This document shows, piece after piece, positions 17,657 to 27,028 of a DNA stretch of 64,000 bases. Under the pieces are notes generated by a model. It ran no database searches. It was not told where the DNA came from and saw only the letters and a list, made by a program, of their open reading frames with translations. The DNA is from Erythrobacter sp. (GTDB lineage Bacteria > Pseudomonadota > Alphaproteobacteria > Sphingomonadales > Sphingomonadaceae): positions 24,113 to 88,112 of the forward strand of contig DAICXZ010000005.1 of NCBI GenBank assembly GCA_027311945.1, written 5' to 3'. The translations under genes and the position numbers were made by a program. Within the stretch, counting starts at the first letter, position 1. Every line of letters starts with the position of its first letter.

Positions 17657-20370
17657 CAGAATTGGGTCCCTACGTTGAACGAGAGTGTCTTGGTCTGGTC
17701 GCCACGCTCCTTGGACAGAGCATAGGCTAGATCGATCCTGAACGGACCGAAGGGGGAATTCCAGTTGACGCCAATACCGGCAGTGATGCGAGGCTTCCAG
17801 GTATTGCCTACGAATTCTTCGTAGAAATATGTCCCCAGATTATAGAAGAGCTGGGTATTGGCTGCACCAGTTGAAGACGTGGCATTGGTTACCTGCTCGT
17901 ATTGCACGTTGCCGTCAGTGCCGAGCACCGGAGAGCCCGAGCTATCGACGACGAGCTGGCTGTAGAGCTGGTTTCCATCGGAATCGCGCAAGGCGATGTT
18001 GATCTGATTATCCGGGTCGTTCGGATCGTTGTAGTTGAGCACCGGCGTATCAACACCGAACACCGAGCCGACATCGACAAAGATCGAGGGCCGCAAGCCA
18101 AGCTCTCGCGCGCCCGAACCGAGCGGTATCTCGATCTCGGCTCGGGCAAGGTAATAGGCCCGGCCACCAAGTGCGTCGTCCTGGTTGTTGTCGTCATACA
18201 GGTCATTGAGGGTGTAGTTGCCTTCCTCATCCTGCGTGTAGAAGCGACGCACCACACGCGGTCCAACGCCGCGAATGTCGAAGCCGCGAATCTGCGATTC
18301 GCCCAAGAAGAAGCGATCGGTCAGCAGCACGTCGCTCTGATCCGGATCGCGGCTTCCCCAACCCATGATGTAGCCGCCTTCGACCTTGAGCGAGCCGATA
18401 AAGCCGCCGCCCAGCGGGAAGTACTGCGCTGCATCTGCCCGCGCGCGGATATACTTGGTGTTGCCGCCCAGGCCTGCCACGTCCAACCCGATGGTCGCCG
18501 ATTGGCCACTCGACGGGCGCAGGCGCGAGTTGAGCGAGTTGTAGCTCAGCGACAGGCCGAGAATCGATTGCGTCCGGCTGCCCAAAGCCTCGCACAGGTA
18601 GCGCCCCGAGAGTACGGGTTCGCAAGTCGCCACGCCGTCGCCGTCGAAATCGGCGAAATAGCTATCTTCATCGACGGTGATGTCCTGGAAGTTCAGCGTA
18701 TAGCTCGCCAGCGCACTCAAATACTCCGACAGCGGAACGCCAACGCGCAGCCGCGTACCCGTGGTAGACTGCTCATAGGTCGCGGTCTGGCTCGAATAGT
18801 AGGCGTTGTTGACTTCCTGCCGATAGATTTCCATGCCGCCGGCGATATCACGGTCGAAAAGATGCGGCTCACTAAAGCTGATGTTGCCCGACTTCTGATA
18901 GCGCGAGTAGTTCACGCCCAGCCCGACCGACTGGCCACGGCCGCGGAAGTTGTTCTGGCGGATCGAACCCGAAAAGATGAAGCTCTCAAGGCTCGAGAAG
19001 CCTGCCGACAGCGACAGTTCGCCGGTCGGCTTTTCCTGCACGTTGGCAACGAGGCGAATACGGTCGGCGGTTGCCCCCTCGACCTGCTCGATCTCGAAGT
19101 TCTCCTGGAAATAGCCCAGCGAGTTGATGCGTGCGTTCGAGCGGTTAACCTGCAACGAGCTGAAGGCGTCGCCCTCCGCGATGCGGAATTCGCGGCGGAT
19201 CACCTTGTCCTGCGTCAGCGTGTTGCCGTTGATCTCGATCGCCTCGATGTAAGTCCGGTCGGAATCGGCCACGGTGAACGTGACGTCCATCGTCAGCGTT
19301 TCACGGTTGAGCCGGATATCGGGGCGCACGTTGGCGAAGGCATAGCCGAAGGCGCCAGCCGTCTCGGTCAGCCCTTCCACCGTATTGTCGACCAGTTCGG
19401 CATTGTACCAGTCGCCGGTCTGCATGGATAGCGACGAGGTCAGCGCCTCGGAACTGAAATCGCGCAGCTGGCTGATCACCTCGACGTCGCCGAACTTGTA
19501 GCGCTCACCCTCTTCCACCACGTAGGTGATGATGAAGTCGCGCTTGTCGGGCGTAAGTTCGGCCACCGCCGAAACAACGCGGAAATCGGGATAGCCCTCG
19601 GTCAGGTAGAACTGGCGCAGCTTCTGCTGATCGAACGCAAGGCGATCCGGGTCGTAGCTGGTGTTCGAACTGAAGATCTTGAAGAAGCCAGCTTCCTTGG
19701 TGACCATCTCGCCGCGCAGTTCGCCGTCAGAGAACACATCGTTGCCGATGATGTTGATCTGGCGAACCTTGGACTTCGGCCCCTCGGTGATCTCGAAGAT
19801 CACGTCGACGCGGTTCTGGTCGAGCATCACCATCTGCGGCTCGACACTGGCAGCAAAACGCCCCTGCCGCTTGTAGAGCTCGATAATGCGGGCAACGTCG
19901 GCGCGCACCTTGGAACGCGTGAAGATCTGGCGCGGAGCGAGATTGATCTCAGGGTAAATCTTGTCGTCCTTGAGGCGCTTGTTGCCTTCGAGCACGATGC
20001 GGTTGATCACCGGGTTTTCCTGCACCGTGATGACCACGTTGCCGTTATTGTTGGCGATCTGATAGTCGGCGAACAGCTCGGTCGCCGCGAGATCCAGCAG
20101 TGCCTGGTCAGCCGCGGCGGCGGTGTAAACCTGGCCCACGCGCAGCTGAACATAGCTGACGATGGTGGCCGGCTCGAGCCGCTGCGCACCCGAGACGGCG
20201 ATGGAGCGAATGACATCACCCTGCGGCTCACTCGGCGCAGTGTCTTCGGGGGGACTATCGGCCTCAGTTTCCTGGGCGAGCGCAGAGCCGGGCAGGCCTG
20301 CCAGCATCGTGCAGCCCAGCAGGGTTGCCGCAAAGAATTTGGCACAAGGCGTCGCTGTCTTCGAACCCAT
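17656..20370 (-). CDS. bamA: Outer-membrane assembly factor BamA
   Basis: A 904-residue Omp85 protein that inserts beta-barrels into the outer membrane. It has a signal peptide (about 1-32), an acidic/Pro linker, five POTRA domains (roughly 50-435) and a 16-strand barrel. The L6 motif is QIRGF (around two-thirds of the barrel) and the protein ends in Phe, as outer-membrane proteins do. It is longer than E. coli BamA (810), mainly through extra barrel loops, one of them Asp/Asn-rich (near DPNDPDNQ). It lies between rseP and skp. Confidence 0.97.
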   Translation of the reverse strand: MGSKTATPCAKFFAATLLGCTMLAGLPGSALAQETEADSPPEDTAPSEPQGDVIRSIAVSGAQRLEPATIVSYVQLRVGQVYTAAAADQALLDLAATELFADYQIANNNGNVVITVQENPVINRIVLEGNKRLKDDKIYPEINLAPRQIFTRSKVRADVARIIELYKRQGRFAASVEPQMVMLDQNRVDVIFEITEGPKSKVRQINIIGNDVFSDGELRGEMVTKEAGFFKIFSSNTSYDPDRLAFDQQKLRQFYLTEGYPDFRVVSAVAELTPDKRDFIITYVVEEGERYKFGDVEVISQLRDFSSEALTSSLSMQTGDWYNAELVDNTVEGLTETAGAFGYAFANVRPDIRLNRETLTMDVTFTVADSDRTYIEAIEINGNTLTQDKVIRREFRIAEGDAFSSLQVNRSNARINSLGYFQENFEIEQVEGATADRIRLVANVQEKPTGELSLSAGFSSLESFIFSGSIRQNNFRGRGQSVGLGVNYSRYQKSGNISFSEPHLFDRDIAGGMEIYRQEVNNAYYSSQTATYEQSTTGTRLRVGVPLSEYLSALASYTLNFQDITVDEDSYFADFDGDGVATCEPVLSGRYLCEALGSRTQSILGLSLSYNSLNSRLRPSSGQSATIGLDVAGLGGNTKYIRARADAAQYFPLGGGFIGSLKVEGGYIMGWGSRDPDQSDVLLTDRFFLGESQIRGFDIRGVGPRVVRRFYTQDEEGNYTLNDLYDDNNQDDALGGRAYYLARAEIEIPLGSGARELGLRPSIFVDVGSVFGVDTPVLNYNDPNDPDNQINIALRDSDGNQLYSQLVVDSSGSPVLGTDGNVQYEQVTNATSSTGAANTQLFYNLGTYFYEEFVGNTWKPRITAGIGVNWNSPFGPFRIDLAYALSKERGDQTKTLSFNVGTQF

Positions 20371-20545
20371 TATCCGTCCACTTATCTCGGCACCGCACGC
20401 CCCGGAACCAACCTGCCCCTGCCAAATCCGAACTGACTAGCTGGGAACGGTCGAATATGACGCGAAATGCGCCCTTGCCCGATGCGCCAAGCGCAATCAA
20501 GCAATCCATCCGGATTGGGAAGCGAGTACCCGTCCTTATCCCCGC

Positions 20546-21655
20546 CTAGCTACCGAAGATCGGCAACTTGGCAATGTCCAGTATCGTGACGAACAACATC
20601 AACGCTAGCACGAATGCCATGCCGGTGCGGAACGCCCATTCCTGACTGCGCGGGCTGGCCGGCTTGCGACGGATCGCCTCTGCCGCATAAAAAGCCAGAT
20701 GCCCGCCGTCGAGGGTGGGGATTGGCAGCAAGTTAATGAATGCCAAGTTAATCGAGATAAACGCGATCAGCTCCACGAACGGAAGCGGGCCGAGACTCAG
20801 GCGCTCACCCGAAATCTTCGCGATCGTGAGCGGGCCGCCAAGCTCTTCCACCGAGCGTTCACCGACGATGATCTGTTTGATGCCGGTGACCATCATGCTC
20901 ATCAGATCGACGCTGCGCTCGGCCCCGAAGGCGAGCGCGCCAATCGGCCCCTCGCGCACGAATTCCTGTTCGAACGAACCGATTCCGATCCGTCCGATCC
21001 GCGAGGCGTTGCCGAAGCGATCCTTCAGCTCGACATCGGCAATCGTAAGGTCGGTGGTGCGCTCGGTTCCGTCGCGTTCATAGGTCAGTTCGACCGTGCG
21101 GCCCGGATAGGGCAGGATCTGTTCCTGCAGCTGCTGGAAGTTTTCGACTTCGGCGCCATCGACCGCGACGATGCGGTCTTCGAGAGCCAGCCCTGCCGCC
21201 TCGGCGGGCGAGCCCTGCGTGATCGCCTGGACCACCGGCGGCGTGCTCGGCACACCGAAGCTCATCGCAAAACCGGCAAAGATCAGCACCGCGATCAACA
21301 GGTTGGTGAGCGGCCCCGCCGCCACGATCAGGGCGCGCTGATAGAGCTTGGCGTGCTGGAACGCGCCCCTTTCTGCCGGAGCATCGGGATCGGGCGCGGA
21401 GGCCGGGTTCATGTCGCCGACGAACTGGACATAGCCGCCCATCGGGATCGCCGAAATGCGCCAGCGCGTACCGCGGCTGTCGGTCCGGCCCCACAGCTCC
21501 TTGCCGAAGCCGACCGAAAAGACCTTGGCGCCGACACCGAACCAGCGGCCGACGAGATAGTGCCCCAGCTCGTGCAGGGTGACGAGCGGGCCGAGCATCA
21601 GCAGGAAGCCGGCCAGCATCATCCACAGGGGAACCGATTCAAAACTATCTGGCAA
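20546..21655 (-). CDS. rseP: Site-2 protease RseP (intramembrane zinc metalloprotease)
   Basis: A 369-residue S2P-family protease that cleaves anti-sigma factors and signal-peptide remnants in the membrane. HELGH is at 28-32 inside the first membrane segment, a single PDZ domain lies around 130-210, and the third metal ligand is in PTLDGGHL near the C-terminus. The frame extends to 21700, but TTG 21655, inside the dxr stop region, puts HELGH at the family's usual distance. Only one PDZ is obvious, as in many alphaproteobacteria. The start is moderately sure. Confidence 0.92.
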   Translation of the reverse strand: MPDSFESVPLWMMLAGFLLMLGPLVTLHELGHYLVGRWFGVGAKVFSVGFGKELWGRTDSRGTRWRISAIPMGGYVQFVGDMNPASAPDPDAPAERGAFQHAKLYQRALIVAAGPLTNLLIAVLIFAGFAMSFGVPSTPPVVQAITQGSPAEAAGLALEDRIVAVDGAEVENFQQLQEQILPYPGRTVELTYERDGTERTTDLTIADVELKDRFGNASRIGRIGIGSFEQEFVREGPIGALAFGAERSVDLMSMMVTGIKQIIVGERSVEELGGPLTIAKISGERLSLGPLPFVELIAFISINLAFINLLPIPTLDGGHLAFYAAEAIRRKPASPRSQEWAFRTGMAFVLALMLFVTILDIAKLPIFGS

Positions 21656-22802
21656 CTTGCAACATCTCCTTGGCGCAGACCCTCGCCTCGGCATCGACAC
21701 TTAGCACGTCTTCGAGGCAGGCAGGCGCATCCGGCCCGAATTTTTCGAGCACTGAGCCAACCAATGCAGCAATTTGGGTGAATTTTATCTGACCGTCCAG
21801 AAAAGCGGCCACCGCGATCTCGTTGGCGGCATTGAGCACCGCCGGTGCGCCGCCACCCGCCTGCGCCGCCTCGCGCGCCAGACGCGTGGCCGGGAAGCGC
21901 TCCTCATCCGGAGTAAAGAAGGTCAGTTCGCCGATAGCCGCAAGGTCGAGCGGCTTGCATGGGGTGTCCATCCGAGCGGGATAGGCAAGGCACGAGGCGA
22001 TCGGCACGCGCATGTCGGAAGGGCCGAGCTGCGCCAGCGTGGAGCCATCGCGGTATTCGACCATCGAATGAATGATGCTCTGCGGGTGAACGACGATCCT
22101 GAGCCGGTCGAGACCCACCGGGAACAGGTGCCAGGCTTCGATGAATTCGAGGCCCTTGTTCATCATCGTGGCGCTGTCGACGCTGATCTTCGCGCCCATG
22201 TCCCAGTTCGGATGCGCGACGGCCTGTGCCGGGGTGGCAGCCTCAAGTTCGGCCAGCGACTTGGTACGGAACGGTCCACCGCTGGCGGTGAGCGTGATCC
22301 AGCGAACGTCCTTCGTGGCATTGCCTTCAAGGCACTGGAAGATCGCGTTGTGCTCGCTATCCATCGGCAGCAGCGTGGTTCCGTGGCGGCGCACCGCCTC
22401 CATCATCACGTCGCCCGCCGAAACGAGCGCCTCCTTGTTCGCGAGCGCGACCGTGCGGCCCTGCTCGATGGCGCGCATGACGGGGCCGAGGCCCGCACAG
22501 CCGACGATGGCGGCCACAGTCACATCGACCGGACGAGCGGCGGCATCGCACAACGCTTCGCGGCCTCCGACGGCTTCGATCTGGGTGCCCGCGAGGTGTT
22601 CGCGCAGTTCGGCGAGACAGCCTTCGTCAGAAACAACAGCGACTTGGGCATCGAACTCGATAGCGAGTTTCGCCAGCTTTTCCGCCGAACAATTCGCCGT
22701 CAGCGCGACGACCTGCCAGTACTCGCGGTTGCGGCGGATCAGATCGAGCGTGGAATCGCCGATGGAGCCGGTGGCTCCGAGAATGGAAATGGTGCGGGTC
22801 AT
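21645..22802 (-). CDS. dxr: 1-deoxy-D-xylulose 5-phosphate reductoisomerase
   Basis: A 385-residue Dxr, second enzyme of the MEP isoprenoid pathway. It has the NADPH motif GATGSIGDST (9-18), the MDSEHNA metal/substrate motif, TASGGPFR, and a NKGLEFIEA segment. Its product feeds UppS and the polyprenyl synthase found elsewhere in the window. Start overlaps the cdsA stop (ATGA). Confidence 0.97.
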   Translation of the reverse strand: MTRTISILGATGSIGDSTLDLIRRNREYWQVVALTANCSAEKLAKLAIEFDAQVAVVSDEGCLAELREHLAGTQIEAVGGREALCDAAARPVDVTVAAIVGCAGLGPVMRAIEQGRTVALANKEALVSAGDVMMEAVRRHGTTLLPMDSEHNAIFQCLEGNATKDVRWITLTASGGPFRTKSLAELEAATPAQAVAHPNWDMGAKISVDSATMMNKGLEFIEAWHLFPVGLDRLRIVVHPQSIIHSMVEYRDGSTLAQLGPSDMRVPIASCLAYPARMDTPCKPLDLAAIGELTFFTPDEERFPATRLAREAAQAGGGAPAVLNAANEIAVAAFLDGQIKFTQIAALVGSVLEKFGPDAPACLEDVLSVDAEARVCAKEMLQVAR

Positions 22803-23575
22803 GAAAGGCCAAACATTTGCGGCGCAGTGACGAGCAGATAGACGCCAACGAGCAAGGACACTGCCACCAGCCCGTCGATGCGATCAAGCACGCCGCCATG
22901 GCCGGGGATAAGATCGGAGGAATCTTTCATCCCGGCGCGGCGCTTGAGCCAGCTTTCAAGAAAGTCGCCGCTCTGCGCGACAACCGCGATCAGCATTCCG
23001 ACCCCGATCAGCGCCGCAAAGTCTCCCGCATGGGGTTGCCAGTACTGGCTGCAACCCGTGGCAAAACCGCCATGCACGAAAGCGGGAGCCGGTTCGCGCC
23101 ATTCGCAGATCCAGCGCGGCACTTGTGAATTCAAAACGACCGCCAGCGCCGCCCCAACGGCTCCGCCGCCAAGCCCAGCCCAGGTTTTCGACGGGCTGAT
23201 CCGCGGAGCGATCTTCGGTCCGCCAATCGAGCGGCCGAAGAAATAGGCGAACACATCCACCGCGATCACTGCGCTGATGATCAGCACCAGCCACGCGAGG
23301 CTCTGTGCGCTGATGCTCGCCAGCACGAAAACGGCGAGGCCGAGGTAGACTGCCCCGAAAGCAGTCCAGGCAAGCCGCGCACTGCCGGTGAATGCTGCCT
23401 TGGCGAGGCGCAAAAATTCCCAGAAACCTGCGGCACCCACCGCTACGATAAACGCTGTCAGCACCCAGCCACCAAGCCAGATTGCCACGCCTGCGACGGC
23501 CAGCATGACCACCGCACTCGCGGCCCGCACGCCCAAGTCGGACGCGCCTTTCGCCTTGCGATTGGCGCCGGTCAC
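22799..23575 (-). CDS. cdsA: Phosphatidate cytidylyltransferase
   Basis: A 258-residue integral membrane enzyme that makes CDP-diacylglycerol, the precursor used by the PssA encoded near 30 kb. Six or more membrane segments and the C-terminal family signature GMKDSSDLIPGHGGVLDRIDG-like stretch are visible, together with SPSKTWAG. The start is GTG 23575. The 117-base gap to uppS carries half of a palindromic repeat. Confidence 0.95.
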   Translation of the reverse strand: MTGANRKAKGASDLGVRAASAVVMLAVAGVAIWLGGWVLTAFIVAVGAAGFWEFLRLAKAAFTGSARLAWTAFGAVYLGLAVFVLASISAQSLAWLVLIISAVIAVDVFAYFFGRSIGGPKIAPRISPSKTWAGLGGGAVGAALAVVLNSQVPRWICEWREPAPAFVHGGFATGCSQYWQPHAGDFAALIGVGMLIAVVAQSGDFLESWLKRRAGMKDSSDLIPGHGGVLDRIDGLVAVSLLVGVYLLVTAPQMFGLS

Positions 23576-23641
23576 AAGCCCGCCCCCGCTCCCGAAGGAC
23601 TGCTTTTCGCTTCAACATCAGCGGGCCAATCGGAAGGACGA

Positions 23642-23667
23642 CCCCTCGACAAGCTCAGGGTGAACGG
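23642..23667. repeat. Single arm of the GAGCTTGTCGAAGG repeat
   Basis: The 26 bases match the right arms at 5435-5460 and 41103-41128 (CTCGACAAGCTCAGGG core, with a few changes), but no matching left arm is seen nearby. It sits between uppS and cdsA, within an otherwise tight operon. Confidence 0.75.
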
Positions 23668-23692
23668 ACAGTGAGATCTGTCCATGAACAGG

Positions 23693-24373
23693 TCAGCGCC
23701 CACCATAGCGGCGCTCCCTCGTCGCGAATTCCTCGCAGGCAGCGCGCAGTTCGGCCTCGCCAAAATCGGGCCATAGCACGTCGGTGAATAGCATCTCGGC
23801 ATAGGCCGATTGCCACAGCAGGAAGTTCGAAAGGCGAACCTCGCCGCTGGTGCGGATCAGCAGGTCCAGCGGCGGCAGGTCGGCGGTATAGAGGTGCTTC
23901 TCAATGGCAGAGGCCGTAACTTCACCCTCCTCAGCCGCCAGCGCGGCCGCGCGAACGATTTCCTGCTGCGAACCGTAATTCAGCGCCACCGCCAGTGTGC
24001 GCTGGCCGCCCGCCGTCCGCTCCAGAGCATCTTCAAGCCGCGCGACAATATCGGGATCGAAAGCCTTGTAATCGCCAATAATCTTTAAGCGCAAACCTTT
24101 GGCGATGAAGTCCGCAATGTTGGCCTCAATAAAGCGTCGCATCAGGTTCATGAGGTCGGAGATTTCCTCCGCCTCACGCTTCCAGTTCTCGCTGCTGAAT
24201 GCATAGAGCGTCAGGCACTCGATCCCGAGCACCTCGCAGGCTTCGACTACGCGCTTGACCGCGTCGCCGCCCGCCTTGTGACCCATGGCGCGCGGCAGCA
24301 TACGCTTCTTCGCCCAGCGGCCATTGCCGTCCATGATAATGGCGACATGGCGGGGATAGGACGTTCCGGACAT
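23693..24373 (-). CDS. uppS: Undecaprenyl diphosphate synthase
   Basis: A 226-residue cis-prenyltransferase that makes the C55 lipid carrier for peptidoglycan and surface glycans. Catalytic Asp15 is in IMDGNGRWA, and the RTSGEVRLSNFLLWQ segment is the conserved C-terminal motif. It lies in the frr-uppS-cdsA order typical of proteobacteria. Confidence 0.97.
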   Translation of the reverse strand: MSGTSYPRHVAIIMDGNGRWAKKRMLPRAMGHKAGGDAVKRVVEACEVLGIECLTLYAFSSENWKREAEEISDLMNLMRRFIEANIADFIAKGLRLKIIGDYKAFDPDIVARLEDALERTAGGQRTLAVALNYGSQQEIVRAAALAAEEGEVTASAIEKHLYTADLPPLDLLIRTSGEVRLSNFLLWQSAYAEMLFTDVLWPDFGEAELRAACEEFATRERRYGGR

Positions 24374-24390
24374 GGAGACCTTTCTGCCGC

Positions 24391-24948
24391 TTACTGCGTC
24401 AGAATTTCCTTTTCCTTGGCTTCAGTCGCCTTGTCGACATCGGCGACATACTGATCGGTCAGCTTCTGCACCTCGTCCTCAAGGCGCTTGCGCTCGTCCT
24501 CGGAAATTTCCTTCTTCTTCTCGTCGTCCTTGAGCGCTTCGTTGGCGTCGCGGCGCACGTTGCGAATGGCGATCTTGGCCTGCTCACCATAGTTACCGGC
24601 CAGCTTGGCCAGTTCCTTGCGCCGCTCCTCGTTGAGATCGGGCAGCGGCAGACGGATCGTCTGTCCGTCGCTCATCGGGTTGAGGCCGAGATTGGCCTTG
24701 GTGATGCCCTTCTCGACGGCACTCACGTTCGACTTGTCCCACACCTGCACGCTGAGCATGCGCGGCTCAGGCGCGGACACCGTGGCCACCTGGCTGAGCG
24801 GCATCATCGAACCATAAACCTCAACCACGACCGGATCGAGCAATGCCGTGTTCGCGCGCCCGGTGCGCAGGCCGCCCAGATCGCTCTTGAGGCTCTCCAC
24901 TGCGCCCGCCATGCGGCGCTCAACGTCAGCCTTGTCGTATTTTGCCAT
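24391..24948 (-). CDS. frr: Ribosome recycling factor
   Basis: A 185-residue RRF that, with EF-G, splits post-termination ribosomes. The three-helix domain motifs [28 protein letters not shown] region and the C-terminal charged helix are visible. The frame extends upstream to 25047 but ATG 24948 gives the standard length. It is 31 bases downstream of pyrH. Confidence 0.97.
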   Translation of the reverse strand: MAKYDKADVERRMAGAVESLKSDLGGLRTGRANTALLDPVVVEVYGSMMPLSQVATVSAPEPRMLSVQVWDKSNVSAVEKGITKANLGLNPMSDGQTIRLPLPDLNEERRKELAKLAGNYGEQAKIAIRNVRRDANEALKDDEKKKEISEDERKRLEDEVQKLTDQYVADVDKATEAKEKEILTQ

Positions 24949-24979
24949 GATAAAATTCCTGAAATCCTGAATGCCTGTA

Positions 24980-25699
24980 TCAGTCCTTGCGGACAATCGT
25001 CTGCACGCCCTCACCCGCCAGCACGCGCGCCACGTTACCCTTCTCACGGATCGAGAACACCACGATCGGGATATCGTTCTCGCGGCATAGCGCTACGGCT
25101 GCTGCATCCATAACCTTGAGATTGGCCGAAAGCACCTGCGAATAGGTGATCGTTTCGAAACGAACCGCGTCGTCGGCCTTTTTCGGGTCCTTGTCATAGA
25201 CCCCGTCGACGCTCGTGCCCTTGAGCAGCGCATCGCAGTTCATCTCCGCCGCGCGCAGCGCCGCGCCGGTGTCGGTGGTGAAGAACGGGTTGCCGGTGCC
25301 AGCGGCGAAGATCACGATCCTGCCCTTCTCCAGATGCCGCTCCGCACGGCGACGGATGTAGGGTTCGCACACGGCGGGCATGGGAATGGCGCTCTGCACG
25401 CGGGTTTCGACGCCTGCGTTCTCAAGCGCATTCTGCATCGCGAGCGCGTTCATGACGGTGGCCATCATGCCCATATAGTCCGCCGTGGTCCGATCGAGGC
25501 CCTTGGCCGCGCCCGAAATGCCGCGAAAGATATTGCCGCCGCCGATAACGAGGCAGATTTCCAGCCCCGTCGCGTGAGCGGCCTTCACCTCTTCGGCAAG
25601 GCCTGCAACAAACTCCGGGTCGATGCCGAACTCCTGCTCGCCCATCAGCACCTCGCCCGAGAGCTTGAGGAGAATGCGTTTGGTATCGGGCAGGAGCAT
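24980..25699 (-). CDS. pyrH: UMP kinase
   Basis: A 239-residue bacterial UMP kinase of the amino-acid kinase fold. LKLSGE near the N-terminus, GGGNIFRG, and [17 protein letters not shown] mark nucleotide and UMP sites. The frame extends to 25834, but ATG 25699 gives the standard length. In most relatives tsf directly precedes pyrH; here a plus-strand gene and its terminator lie between. Confidence 0.97.
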   Translation of the reverse strand: MLLPDTKRILLKLSGEVLMGEQEFGIDPEFVAGLAEEVKAAHATGLEICLVIGGGNIFRGISGAAKGLDRTTADYMGMMATVMNALAMQNALENAGVETRVQSAIPMPAVCEPYIRRRAERHLEKGRIVIFAAGTGNPFFTTDTGAALRAAEMNCDALLKGTSVDGVYDKDPKKADDAVRFETITYSQVLSANLKVMDAAAVALCRENDIPIVVFSIREKGNVARVLAGEGVQTIVRKD

Positions 25700-25890
25700 G
25701 GGCGCGGGTTCCTTGGGCGTGGGCAGGTGTTGCGCGCTCTTAGAGAGACGCGGGGCACGTGCCAAGGGGCTACACCTCGCCACACGGGTGCAACGTGCCT
25801 CGGCAATCGAGCCGAAAGGCCTTCCATTCGTCATCGCGGCAAGGCATCATTGCCCCCGCACATTCTGACGATGATCGTGGGGAACCTGTC

Positions 25891-26949
25891 ATGCGTAGTT
25901 TGTCCTTACCTCTGGTCGCAGCGCTCGGTTTCATGGGCGGGCCGCTGTTCATATCGCCCGCAGCTTCGCAGTCCCCGGCCCGGCAGCCTGCCCTCGAAGC
26001 CGCACAGGCGATCCAACTGTTTGCCGAAGCAGGCTTCCCGCTGGTCGAAGGGCGTCCGGTCAACCGCTGCGGAAGACCGTCAAACCCGCGCATTGCCTTT
26101 GTCGATCTCAACGGAGACGGCGCGGCCGAAGCCCACATCGCCGATGTGGATCCCGCCTGTTACGGAAAGCCCGGTGCCTATTTCGCCATCCTCGGCCAGG
26201 CGCAGGACGGCAGTTGGAAACGGCTGATCGCCGAAGACGGCATCGTGGGGTTCGAACCGTCGCGCACGCAAGGGTGGAGCGACCTCTCGCTCGAGGCCCG
26301 CGACTCCGCCTGCCCCGGCCCGCGGCGCTTTACCGGTAGCGATTATGGCGCCCCGACCGCCTGTGCGGCCTGGGCTTCCACGGCGGGCGAGGCCGTCGCT
26401 GTCGCCATCGCCGGGGCTACTGAAGCGCCAGCGCCGCCCCTCACCGGCACCCGTATCGAACAGCTGGCGCAACTACTGCGCAACATCGCTCCCGCCGCGC
26501 ACGAGCGCAGCTGGGTGCGCGCCATGGCCGCCTTCCCCGGTGCGAGCTGGGGTGCGCGTGAAAGCCACCGGCCCAACTGGTACGGCTCCGACCAGTCACT
26601 CTCGGGCGTCATTCGTCTTGACGGAGTGACTTATGACATCGGGATCAGCGGAACCGCCGAGGTAGTGAACGAAATCAATATCGGCGGCCCCGGCAACGAC
26701 AACCTCGAGTGGTCGGAGATCGCGGCAGCGATTCCCGCAACGGGCGCTTCGTCGCGCAATATCGGCTGCCACAGTCCAACCGGCTTCGGCTATGTCCGCC
26801 TGACTTTCGAAGGGCAATCGGCGGTGATGCACAAATTCATGAACTACGGGACTGCCGTGCCGAGCACCGATCACTACAACTTCATGCTCATCGATCCAAT
26901 GGATGGCAAGACCGAGGCCGAGGTCGCCGCTGACCGCACGTACTGTTGA
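25891..26949 (+). CDS. Secreted protein of unknown function
   Basis: A 352-residue protein with a clear signal peptide (about 1-26, ending PAASQS). I do not recognise the family. An Asp-rich stretch, VDLNGDGAAEAHIADVD (about 70-86), looks like a calcium-binding loop of the FG-GAP or EF-hand-like kind. Six or more cysteines suggest disulfides in the periplasm. It lies alone on the plus strand between pyrH and tsf, breaking a very conserved gene order, and ends at a strong terminator. An ATG at 25891 just before the hydrophobic segment is preferred over the upstream extension. Confidence 0.8.
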   Translation: MRSLSLPLVAALGFMGGPLFISPAASQSPARQPALEAAQAIQLFAEAGFPLVEGRPVNRCGRPSNPRIAFVDLNGDGAAEAHIADVDPACYGKPGAYFAILGQAQDGSWKRLIAEDGIVGFEPSRTQGWSDLSLEARDSACPGPRRFTGSDYGAPTACAAWASTAGEAVAVAIAGATEAPAPPLTGTRIEQLAQLLRNIAPAAHERSWVRAMAAFPGASWGARESHRPNWYGSDQSLSGVIRLDGVTYDIGISGTAEVVNEINIGGPGNDNLEWSEIAAAIPATGASSRNIGCHSPTGFGYVRLTFEGQSAVMHKFMNYGTAVPSTDHYNFMLIDPMDGKTEAEVAADRTYC

Positions 26950-26973
26950 TACAGGCAACTGTCACAACGAAAA

Positions 26974-27001
26974 CGGCCGCCGGAGCATCCCCCGGCGGCC
27001 G
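26974..27001. terminator. Bidirectional intrinsic terminator
   Basis: CGGCCGCCGG (26974-26983) pairs with CCGGCGGCCG (26992-27001), with AAAA before and a T-rich stretch (CCTTGTTGTTT) after. It separates the convergent secreted-protein gene and tsf. Confidence 0.9.
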
Positions 27002-27028
27002 CCTTGTTGTTTCGAATGATCGAAAGGA

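Noticed and set aside
17902..19431. 509-codon open frame opposite bamA
   Set aside because: It is an antisense shadow of a certain bamA gene.
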